Shown: positions 1 through 5,099 of the stretch, piece by piece
Position numbering within the stretch: the stretch's first letter is position 1
How the letters are laid out: every line of letters begins with the position of its first letter
DNA from: Legionellales bacterium UBA4722
Lineage (GTDB): Bacteria; Pseudomonadota; Gammaproteobacteria; DSM-16500
Assembly: GCA_002404295.1 (NCBI GenBank)
Contig: DHJK01000139.1
Span: forward strand, 506-5,604
Direction of reading: 5' to 3'
DNA length: 5,099 bases
Notes under the pieces: model-generated
Told to the model about the DNA's origin: nothing
The model's input: only the letters and a program-made list of their open reading frames with translations
The model's database searches: none
Translations under genes and position numbers: made by a program

Positions 1-47
1 ATAAAAATAACGTTTTTAAATTTTTATATTTTTCTTCTTTTAAAAGA

Positions 48-917
48 CTAGCAGCCTTGTTCAACTGTGTGCCGGGAAAAAGAATTCCAAAATTCTTGTC
101 CAGAGGAAGTATATTCTTTTCTTTTCTTGGTTGTAAATTTATCAGAATTGATTTGAGGAAGAGGGTGACGATAATTATGACGAGAAACAAATATTTTTTC
201 ACTTTCATTTTTTTCTTCTTCATAGTCTGAAGCATAGATAATTTCTGATCCATTGGTTGCTAAAAGAGGACTGCCTTTTTTCCAAAAGCCATCAGCAGAA
301 AAAATAATGCACTCTTTTCCTAATTCAGCATTAATTTTTTGGAGCTCCGGAGAAAAAGACACATCATTAACATATTCTTCCTTCGAAATTCTGCCTACTA
401 AAAATAAGGCATTAATTCCAAGGGCAATATAAATTGCTTGAGAATAACTATGATCAAATCGAGAACTATAAAAGGGCGGCCAATTTTTGTATTCATGAAA
501 AGGGTACAGTTTTTGAAAGTTTAGTAACAGTATTATAGGATTAGATGGCTTAGTCTGAGTATCTTGAGGTAGAGGTACGCCAGCCAGCAACGCTTCTTTA
601 ATTATTTGTTGAGACGTACTTATTTCCTCCTTACATTCCTGAGCTATTCTGTCTCTAATTAAACTCAATAAATAAACAAATGTATTGTAGTAAGGCTCAG
701 GGAGTGCATTCAAGTCTTTCTCTAGCGCTTTAATCTCTGAAGAATCAACTAATTGGGTATTTTCAAATTTATTTGTCGCATTTATTTTATGGAGGATTTT
801 TATAAAGCTAGCAGTAACCTCTGTATCGTTTCTGACGTACTCTTTAGCTTTATCACAATAATAATCTATCAATATCTCTGATGAGACCAGCTGGTCTAAT
901 AGTGCAAATAATTTCAT
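48..917 (-). CDS. Uncharacterised 289-residue protein, possible effector-like accessory gene
   Basis: I do not recognise a family. The frame is complete, from ATG (complement of 915-917) to TAG (complement of 48-50). A GAGG Shine-Dalgarno (complement of 928-931) lies 10 nt before the ATG, a little far but acceptable. There is no signal peptide and no convincing membrane segment, so the product is probably soluble. Residues 1-110 look mostly helical and are rich in Leu, Ile, Lys and Glu. Residues 140-175 are aromatic-rich (NWPPFYSSRFDHSY, then a hydrophobic ALGINALFLVG stretch). An acidic patch, DYEEEKNESE, lies at 231-240. The C-terminus is basic and polar (TTKKRKEY, then a stretch ending EQGC). 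The gene is visibly more AT-rich than the hemB operon and is transcribed divergently from it with its own promoter. AT richness, lack of a family and an acidic block near the C-terminus resemble Dot/Icm effectors of Legionellales, but this is inference only. The coding call is strong; the function is unknown. Confidence 0.8.
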   Translation of the reverse strand: MKLFALLDQLVSSEILIDYYCDKAKEYVRNDTEVTASFIKILHKINATNKFENTQLVDSSEIKALEKDLNALPEPYYNTFVYLLSLIRDRIAQECKEEISTSQQIIKEALLAGVPLPQDTQTKPSNPIILLLNFQKLYPFHEYKNWPPFYSSRFDHSYSQAIYIALGINALFLVGRISKEEYVNDVSFSPELQKINAELGKECIIFSADGFWKKGSPLLATNGSEIIYASDYEEEKNESEKIFVSRHNYRHPLPQINSDKFTTKKRKEYTSSGQEFWNSFSRHTVEQGC

Positions 918-951
918 ACCCAGCAGGCCTCGTTAACTCTGATCTGAAGTG

Positions 952-965
952 ACTGTTATAACAGT
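952..965. promoter_or_regulatory. Perfect 14-bp palindrome, candidate operator
   Basis: ACTGTTATAACAGT is its own reverse complement across all 14 bases. It lies about 18-31 nt downstream of the predicted start site of the minus-strand gene and about 190 nt upstream of the predicted hemB start site. A dimeric repressor bound here would block early elongation of the minus-strand gene. It is not a LexA box, because the spacing between CTG and CAG is 6 rather than 10. No regulator can be named. Confidence 0.35.
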
Positions 966-989
966 TTGAATTGATTATTCTTAGCACTA

Positions 990-1018
990 AAGATATCATT
1001 TTAGGCTCGATTTGTCAA
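990..1018 (-). promoter_or_regulatory. Sigma70-type promoter for the 289-residue gene
   Basis: On the minus strand a perfect -35 hexamer TTGACA (complement of 1013-1018) is followed by a 17-bp spacer and a -10 hexamer TATCTT (complement of 990-995, 4 of 6 consensus bases). Transcription would start near 982-984 and leave a leader of about 65 nt before the ATG at 917. The direction, spacing and -35 match make this the best promoter candidate in the window. Confidence 0.6.
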
Positions 1019-1113
1019 TTTTTTGATCTATAATTAAGCTTATTTATTACCTAGGATCCAGCTACATAAACAGTCCAAAAGCGTTTCAAGACTTACCCCT
1101 ACTTTGCTATCGC

Positions 1114-1142
1114 TTTAGTCAACCGCAAGAACACGCTATAAT
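1114..1142 (+). promoter_or_regulatory. Probable hemB operon promoter
   Basis: A perfect -10 hexamer TATAAT sits at 1137-1142. The -35 at 17-bp spacing is weak (TTTAGT at 1114-1119, 3 of 6 matches). The predicted start near 1149 gives a leader of about 20 nt before the ATG at 1169. The ribosome site is also modest (CTGAG at 1156-1160). The rest of the 251-bp divergent intergenic region (918-1168) holds no open reading frame that I can support. Confidence 0.5.
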
Positions 1143-1168
1143 ACTCACTTTTGCCCTGAGCCAATATA

Positions 1169-2200
1169 ATGACTATACAACTCAATCGCCAATACCCAAA
1201 AAACCGTCTGCGACGCATGCGTGCCGCAGCTTTTTCTCGTCGTCTCACGGCCGAAACACGTCTCACAGCAGACGATTTAATCTACCCCCTATTTATCGTA
1301 GAAGGCAACAATCGCAGCGAGCCCATTCACTCCATGCCTGGCATCCAGCGCATCAGCATTGACATCCTACTCAAAGAAGCCGAAGAAATCGTCAAACTCG
1401 GCATTCCTGCCATCGCGCTTTTCCCAGTCATCGACTCAACAAAAAAAACCCTGCTCGCCGAAGAAGCCTACAATCCCAACGGCCTAATCCAATCTGCTGT
1501 ACGACAATTAAAAAAATCATTTCCCAACTTGGGCATTATTACTGACGTCGCTCTTGACCCTTACACCTCCCACGGACAAGACGGCATTATCGATGAAAAA
1601 GGCTACGTACTAAACGATGCAACCATCGACATTCTAACAAAACAAGCGCTATCCCACGCCGAAGCGGGCGCTGATATCATCGCACCCTCTGACATGATGG
1701 ATGGCCGTATCGGCATCATCCGCGACGCTCTAGAAGCCGCCCATTTTACCCAAACATTAATTCTGGCCTACTCTGCCAAATATGCCTCCAGCTTTTACGG
1801 GCCTTTCCGCGATGCAGTCGGCTCTGCAAAAGCATTAGGCAAAGCAGATAAATTTCAATATCAAATGGATCCACGTAACCAAAAAGAAGCATTGCATGAA
1901 GTCGCTATGGATTTAGAAGAAGGTGCAGATATAGTCATGATCAAACCTGGCCTGCCTTATCTGGATATCGTGCATCAGACTAAAACACACTTTCAAGTAC
2001 CCACCTTTGTGTATCAAGTCAGCGGCGAATATGCCATGTTAAAAGCATCCGCACAGCTAGGCTGGCTGGATGAAAAAGCGACCGCCATGGAATCTTTGAT
2101 CTCAATAAAGCGCGCCGGAGCTGATGCGATATTGACTTATTATGCGAAGCAAGTGGCAGAATGGTTGAAATTTGAATATGATACTAACGACAAACTCTAG
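1169..2200 (+). CDS. hemB: Delta-aminolevulinic acid dehydratase (porphobilinogen synthase), Mg-type
   Basis: HemB condenses two 5-aminolevulinate molecules into porphobilinogen, the second step of tetrapyrrole synthesis after ALA, in the cytosol as a homo-octamer. At 343 residues it has the usual full length. The N-terminal arm (RLRRMRAAAFSRRL, 13-26) that supports octamer assembly is present, so the ATG at 1169 fits. The two active-site lysines are visible: Lys204 in LAYSAKYASSFYGPFRDA and Lys259, the Schiff-base lysine, in GADIVMIKPGLPYLD. The segment DVALDPYTSHGQDG (126-139) has Ala128, Asp130 and Asp138 where zinc enzymes carry a Cys triad, which places it with the Asp-rich, magnesium-dependent enzymes typified by Pseudomonas. 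It is the first gene of a three-gene operon; its stop is 9 nt before the next ATG. Third-position C is much commoner in the first half of the gene than in the last part (see findings). Confidence 0.97.
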   Translation: MTIQLNRQYPKNRLRRMRAAAFSRRLTAETRLTADDLIYPLFIVEGNNRSEPIHSMPGIQRISIDILLKEAEEIVKLGIPAIALFPVIDSTKKTLLAEEAYNPNGLIQSAVRQLKKSFPNLGIITDVALDPYTSHGQDGIIDEKGYVLNDATIDILTKQALSHAEAGADIIAPSDMMDGRIGIIRDALEAAHFTQTLILAYSAKYASSFYGPFRDAVGSAKALGKADKFQYQMDPRNQKEALHEVAMDLEEGADIVMIKPGLPYLDIVHQTKTHFQVPTFVYQVSGEYAMLKASAQLGWLDEKATAMESLISIKRAGADAILTYYAKQVAEWLKFEYDTNDKL

Positions 2201-2209
2201 GAATGAAGC

Positions 2210-2728
2210 ATGCTTGAAGAAATCATTGCGCCATTGCTTTCCACGGAATGGGGTCGACGCAGCGGCTTAGCAGCCATAGCAGTTTTCAGCCTATTTTTAG
2301 TTGTTACACTCATTGAAATACCTTTCACATGGCACAGCGACTATAAATCCACACAGGCTCCCGTAACAAAAGCTGCACAACCTGTCGCTGATCAAACCAT
2401 AGCACTGATTAAGCAACTTCCAGATCAACATCTTTTCGGCGAATCTGCAATAAAAACAGCCAATCTTCCTATCACAAGCTTACAATTACATTTAATTGGC
2501 GTCGTGGAAGCAAACCCTGAAAGCGCATCTAGTGTTATTATTTCAGCTGCGGGCCAGCCGGGAAAAGTATATCGAACGGGTGACAATTTGGCATCTGACG
2601 TACGAATTAAAACAATCACCCGAGATGGTGTTATATTAGAGAACGACGGCCATATGGAAAAGTTACCTTTATCACGACCTCCTTTGACATTCCAAGGAAT
2701 GCCAAAAAGTATGTTGCCTGGAGAATGA
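2210..2728 (+). CDS. gspC: Short type II secretion inner-membrane protein GspC-like, no PDZ domain
   Basis: GspC links the inner-membrane platform of the type II secretion system to the outer-membrane secretin GspD. The product is 172 residues. A short cytoplasmic N-terminus (1-18) precedes one membrane segment at about 19-37 (LAAIAVFSLFLVVTLIEI). A Pro/Ala/Gln-rich periplasmic linker (about 41-70) follows. The homology-region fold comes next at about 73-155: HLFG, then LQLHLIGVVEA, SSVIISAAGQPGKVYRTGD, then short beta-strand segments ending EKLPL. This order matches the GspC HR domain. Usual GspC proteins are longer because of a C-terminal PDZ domain or, in XcpP-like forms, a coiled coil; neither is present here. 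An AGGAA ribosome site (2199-2203) overlapping the hemB stop lies 6 nt before the ATG. No other gsp gene is in the window. PilP is an alternative HR-bearing family but is a lipoprotein, unlike this protein. Confidence 0.78.
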   Translation: MLEEIIAPLLSTEWGRRSGLAAIAVFSLFLVVTLIEIPFTWHSDYKSTQAPVTKAAQPVADQTIALIKQLPDQHLFGESAIKTANLPITSLQLHLIGVVEANPESASSVIISAAGQPGKVYRTGDNLASDVRIKTITRDGVILENDGHMEKLPLSRPPLTFQGMPKSMLPGE

Positions 2729-3724
2729 ATGGTGCACATTAAACGCTATATCTTGATCATTCTAACCTGCCTGTTCATACAGTCTTGCTCCTCAGCCGCA
2801 ATTGACGAGCAACGCGTGCAAGGCGGCAAGGTGAGCTTTATGTCTGGCGATTTCAAATCTGCGTTCCATCAATTATTACCACTCGCAGCAGAAGGCATCC
2901 CTCAAGCGGAATATGGCGTTGGTTATATGTATTATTATGGTTACGGTGTCACACAAGATACTGAATCAGGCATATTCTGGATGAACAAAGCGGCAGCTGC
3001 CCATTATGCACCTGCAATTAGGGCACTACATGCTATTCAGGAAAATAATATAAAACAAGCAGGAAAGCGCAAATACCCCAATGAGTCGGCGCCTCCCAAA
3101 ATAAATACCCGCGCGGAAAATACCAGGACTGGAAACAACATCGACAAAGACGCGATATTAGAAGCGCTCAACACAGATCCTGCTTCAAGGAAAGGCCATG
3201 TCACTGTGATGTCGCAGCCAGATCAAACAACACTGGCTGAAGCTGATCCAAAATCACCTACCCAGCAAGGCCATGTCACCATCATGCCTCAAGAAGATCA
3301 CACAACATTAGTTAAAGCTGAACCGCAACAAGAAGAAAAAATAATTGACTACGCAGCCGTTGCTCCTAAAGAGCATGTCACTATGATGTCACCCGATGAG
3401 CAAACAAAATTAGCGGGTATTGGATCGCAGTTACATCAAAAAATAAGTGATAACACCGCTAATGCTACTTCAAAAAAATATACCTTACAATTATTAGGTA
3501 GTTATTATCTATCGTCTCTGAAAACACGCCAGGCGCAACTCAACTTGGGAGCGCCTACCTATATAGGCCAAACAAAATATAACGGGCGTGACTGGTATGT
3601 GTTAACAGTGGGATCATATCCGGCGCTTGGTAATGCGGAACTTGCTAAACTTGATTTGCCTAAGAAAATAAAAGATTATAAGCCATGGATTAGGAAGTGT
3701 GATGAGCTGGCGTGGGTTAGTTGA
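2729..3724 (+). CDS. Outer-membrane lipoprotein with Sel1-like repeats and C-terminal SPOR domain
   Basis: The 331-residue product has a lipoprotein signal peptide: basic VHIKR, hydrophobic core 6-17 and lipobox IQSC with Cys20 as the acylated residue. Ser at +2 predicts outer-membrane sorting. Residues about 28-100 form Sel1-like helical repeats (LPLAAEGIPQAEYGVGYMYY, then GYGVTQDTESGIFWMNKAAA). The 101-248 linker is polar and contains three copies of an HVT-M-TTLA motif. Residues 249-331 are a SPOR domain (KKYTLQLLGSYYLSSL, then YIGQTKYNGRDWYVLTVGSY), a fold that binds septal peptidoglycan stripped of stem peptides. The ATG abuts the gspC stop with no gap, and GGAG lies 5 nt upstream inside gspC, so translation is probably coupled. 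The likely role is a periplasmic scaffold between outer membrane and cell wall, perhaps at division sites. Because it follows gspC, a part in positioning the secretion apparatus is possible but unproven. Confidence 0.85.
   Translation: MVHIKRYILIILTCLFIQSCSSAAIDEQRVQGGKVSFMSGDFKSAFHQLLPLAAEGIPQAEYGVGYMYYYGYGVTQDTESGIFWMNKAAAAHYAPAIRALHAIQENNIKQAGKRKYPNESAPPKINTRAENTRTGNNIDKDAILEALNTDPASRKGHVTVMSQPDQTTLAEADPKSPTQQGHVTIMPQEDHTTLVKAEPQQEEKIIDYAAVAPKEHVTMMSPDEQTKLAGIGSQLHQKISDNTANATSKKYTLQLLGSYYLSSLKTRQAQLNLGAPTYIGQTKYNGRDWYVLTVGSYPALGNAELAKLDLPKKIKDYKPWIRKCDELAWVS
3197..3421 (+). repeat. Three imperfect coding repeats (HVT-x-M...TTLA motif) in the lipoprotein linker
   Basis: The lipoprotein contains HVTVMSQPDQTTLAEA (residues 157-172), HVTIMPQEDHTTLVKA (182-197) and HVTMMSPDEQTKLAGI (216-231). 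In DNA the copies are 3197-3244, 3272-3319 and 3374-3421. Starts are 25 and 34 residues apart, so the conserved 16-residue cores are separated by variable spacers. The shared pattern is HVT, a hydrophobic residue, M, four or five polar residues, then T and L. The nucleotide sequences have diverged more than the protein, which suggests that the motif is maintained. Confidence 0.7.
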
Positions 3725-3761
3725 TATTGCTTAACACCTTTCTCTTGTGAGTTAGCTATTA

Positions 3762-3814
3762 CGCACAAATCTTAAGGATTAATGCGGGCTTGCTTCGCGA
3801 ACCCCTTCTCCCGC
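3762..3814. other. Non-coding stretch with overlapping inverted repeats, weak terminator candidate
   Basis: Downstream of the operon a hairpin can form from CGCA (3762-3765) plus AATC (3768-3771) pairing with GATT (3777-3780) plus TGCG (3783-3786), with a 5-base loop. An alternative pairing uses GCGGG (3784-3788) with CCCGC (3810-3814) around TTCGCGAA (3794-3801). The two share 3784-3786, so they exclude each other. Neither is followed by a T-run, so intrinsic termination on the plus strand is doubtful. The stretch 3784-3816 is clearly more GC-rich than its surroundings. Confidence 0.25.
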
Positions 3815-3828
3815 CCCTTAAATAACAC

Positions 3829-4020
3829 AAGTACAACAATTATATATCGATCGGTGGAGGTGTATCAGTTGAATATGCTAATCTCAGCCAATCTGTTGCC
3901 TTACCTTTATTTCCACTCATTGATGGCCAAGCCAATATAAAAGACAGCGATTTCGCACCTGGTTTTAATCTTGGCATATTGGTCACACCTACAGACAAAA
4001 CAAAAAATCGTGAGTTATTT
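3829..4020 (+). pseudogene. Remnant of a FadL/OmpP1-family outer-membrane transporter
   Basis: An open plus-strand frame, without a usable start, reads KYNNYISIGGGVSVEYAN, then LSQSVALPLFPLIDGQ, then DFAPGFNLGILVTPTDKTK. This resembles the central part of FadL/OMPP1/TodX long-chain fatty-acid and hydrocarbon transporters, where a (S/A)-I-G-G-G strand is followed by a Gly-rich GFNLG strand and a TPTDKT turn that normally leads into IGVSYRS. A TAA at 3823-3825 closes the frame upstream. After DKTK the frame reads NRELFR and a stop (4024-4026), whereas the next frame gives I-V-S-Y, as expected if a short indel occurred near 4009. Only about 64 of the usual 400 or more residues survive. There is no signal peptide and no ribosome site. 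The fragment ends within the last codons of the opposing minus-strand gene. The family call rests on recognised motifs, not on a search. Confidence 0.65.
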
Positions 4021-5099
4021 AGATAAACGTCTAGCCAGGCTTTGAACGCCCTGATTAAACTCTGTTTTAAGACTTTTTTTCGATTCAACAACATCGGCAG
4101 CAGTTGCTTTTACTATAATGTTATTTAATATTTTTAATTGACTCGTTTTATCTACATTTTTTCCCAATGCAGCTTTTTCATTTATCAAATGCACCATAAT
4201 TTTCTCATAATCCTCTTTTGGATTTTGTGAATGTTCCGCACTATAAAGGCCTGCCATTCCTTTTAAATTTTTTTCAAACTGAGTTACATTGTTTTTCTTT
4301 GATAACACACTGCTCGCTCTAGTGATAAATCCTTTTTGCTGATTGATTTGTTGCGATGCATTTTTCATTTCTGTTAATAACACAGCTAATTTCACACGAA
4401 ACATTTTCTGGTCTTCCTGCGGAATGGGTGAAACTGATGAGACAGAAGAAGAGACTGATTGAGGATGAATTTGCGAAGCTTGTTTTTTACCCTGCTCTAA
4501 AATGCGCTCTTTAAATTCAACCATTTTATCAGGATTTTCTGTTAGCACATTATCCCATTTTTTTTTCGCTTCCACTGAGTTATCGACTTTCTCTGCAGGC
4601 AAATTTACTAACTCCGTTACTCCCAGCATAAATTGATTTACTTCATCAATAATAGGTCTTTTGTTTGGGTCATCATTAAGCATGCTTGCTAAGAAATTTT
4701 TAACAATTTCTCTTAAAGGCATTCCGTCAATTTCAATGGGTATGGTATCTAATTCGCCTATCTTAACGGGCTCCCTAAACTCAAGGCTCTGCTGATCTAA
4801 ATATGCATCAGTCATCGTTTCTTTTATCAAAACATCGCGCTGGATGTTAATGACCCGTGTTTCAAAATCAAGGGCTGGACGAGTGCGCAAATTACTAACA
4901 TCATCGACAAATTTTATCAAACCTGCCTTATACTCAGGAGACTTTTCGAATGCATCAATAGTATCTACATATTGAGAAGATTTTTTGAATTCTTCCATCG
5001 CATTTTTATACTGAGGAGAATTTTTTAATGCATTAACAGCATCTTTATAAGGTTCGGAGTTTTTGTATTTTATAATATCGTCTTTATACTGATTAGAAT
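4015..5099 (-). CDS. Partial large repeat-containing protein, unknown function, N-terminus off window
   Basis: The frame is open from the right edge (first full codon at 5095-5097) to TAA (complement of 4015-4017), giving 360 visible residues. The Met at 4998 is internal, because the repeat array runs through it, so the true start lies outside. Visible residues 1-65 are five tandem 13-residue repeats (S-x-x-Y-K pattern). Residues 66-160 form a mixed region ending with MPLREIVKNFLASML and DDPNKRPIIDEV, which resembles the end of a protein kinase C-lobe. Residues about 207-226 are a Gln/Ser/Pro linker (SVSSSVSSVSPIP). The last 130 residues are Lys/Glu-rich and probably helical, ending QSLARRLSK. 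No signal peptide or membrane segment is visible. The gene is AT-rich compared with hemB. A translocated effector is possible in a Legionellales setting, but no family was recognised. Confidence 0.85.
   Translation of the reverse strand, partial: SNQYKDDIIKYKNSEPYKDAVNALKNSPQYKNAMEEFKKSSQYVDTIDAFEKSPEYKAGLIKFVDDVSNLRTRPALDFETRVINIQRDVLIKETMTDAYLDQQSLEFREPVKIGELDTIPIEIDGMPLREIVKNFLASMLNDDPNKRPIIDEVNQFMLGVTELVNLPAEKVDNSVEAKKKWDNVLTENPDKMVEFKERILEQGKKQASQIHPQSVSSSVSSVSPIPQEDQKMFRVKLAVLLTEMKNASQQINQQKGFITRASSVLSKKNNVTQFEKNLKGMAGLYSAEHSQNPKEDYEKIMVHLINEKAALGKNVDKTSQLKILNNIIVKATAADVVESKKSLKTEFNQGVQSLARRLSK
4903..5097 (-). repeat. Five tandem 39-bp (13-residue) coding repeats running off the right edge
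   Basis: The copies read SNQYKDDIIKYKN, SEPYKDAVNALKN, SPQYKNAMEEFKK, SSQYVDTIDAFEK and SPEYKAGLIKFVD. Ser at position 1 and Tyr at position 4 are invariant in all five. Position 5 is Lys in four, position 8 is always aliphatic or Met, and position 11 is Tyr, Leu or Phe. Hydrophobic positions 4, 8 and 11 form one face of a helix, and Ser plus a frequent Pro would cap it. The DNA copies are diverged. The array certainly continues beyond 5099 or starts close to it; the copy number is unknown. Confidence 0.85.

Noticed and set aside
36..47. Palindrome TCTTTTAAAAGA just after the stop of the 289-residue gene, as a terminator
   Set aside because: The stem is entirely weak A-T pairs apart from two G-C pairs, with no loop and no T-run after it on the minus strand. 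The remaining bases 1-47 are AT-rich with nothing else recognisable.
1020..1045. PmrA-type regulatory box upstream of the 289-residue gene
   Set aside because: Only one CTTAAT half-site is present on the minus strand (complement of 1033-1038). The second half-site expected about 11 bp away is missing.
2425..2739. Minus-strand open frame of 104 codons opposite gspC
   Set aside because: It lies inside gspC, which has a clear domain match and operon context. The antisense translation shows no domain, so it is a shadow frame.
3998..4034. Intrinsic terminator after the repeat gene on the minus strand
   Set aside because: T-rich sequence follows the stop, but the preceding GTT...AAC pairing has mismatches and is too short to count as a stable stem.
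3840..4094. Minus-strand open frame of 84 codons
   Set aside because: It overlaps the end of the repeat gene in another frame and is antisense to the fadL remnant. Its openness follows from those two, and its translation shows no family features.
4015..4998. Translation start at the ATG at 4998 for the repeat gene
   Set aside because: The frame stays open to the window edge and the 13-residue repeat continues unbroken on both sides of this Met, so it is an internal residue.

Overview
The window looks like chromosomal DNA from a gammaproteobacterium, most plausibly a Legionella/Coxiella-type intracellular lineage. This is an inference from four things: a Pseudomonas/Legionella-style HemB with Asp-type metal ligands, a type II secretion GspC-like protein, a Sel1+SPOR lipoprotein, and AT-rich flanking genes with no recognisable family, one carrying short tandem repeats as many translocated effectors of such bacteria do. 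No rRNA, tRNA, CRISPR array, transposase or integrase is visible.

Layout. Positions 48-917 (minus strand) hold a complete 289-residue protein of unknown function. It has a good sigma70 promoter (TTGACA, 17 bp, TATCTT) and a perfect 14-bp palindrome in its leader. It is divergent from a tight plus-strand operon at 1169-3724: hemB (porphobilinogen synthase), then a short gspC-like gene lacking the PDZ domain, then an outer-membrane lipoprotein with Sel1-like repeats, three copies of an HVT-type motif and a C-terminal SPOR domain. Spacings are 9 and 0 nt, so the three are probably co-transcribed, which would link a heme-biosynthesis housekeeping gene to two envelope genes.

Downstream, 3725-3825 is a short non-coding stretch with inverted repeats. 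Positions 3829-4020 hold a plus-strand remnant of a FadL/OmpP1-type outer-membrane transporter with no start and with its frame broken at the end. It abuts, and slightly overlaps, the 3' end of a minus-strand gene (4015 to beyond 5099) whose N-terminus is off the window. That gene encodes at least five tandem 13-residue repeats, a globular or helical part with a short segment resembling the end of a kinase C-lobe, a Ser/Gln-rich linker and a helical C-terminus.

The picture is a conserved housekeeping/envelope operon flanked on both sides by AT-rich lineage-specific genes. The decayed fadL fragment suggests that gene gain or deletion reshaped the right side. The most unusual items are the 13-residue repeat protein, the fadL remnant at its 3' edge, and the hemB-gspC-SPOR operon.
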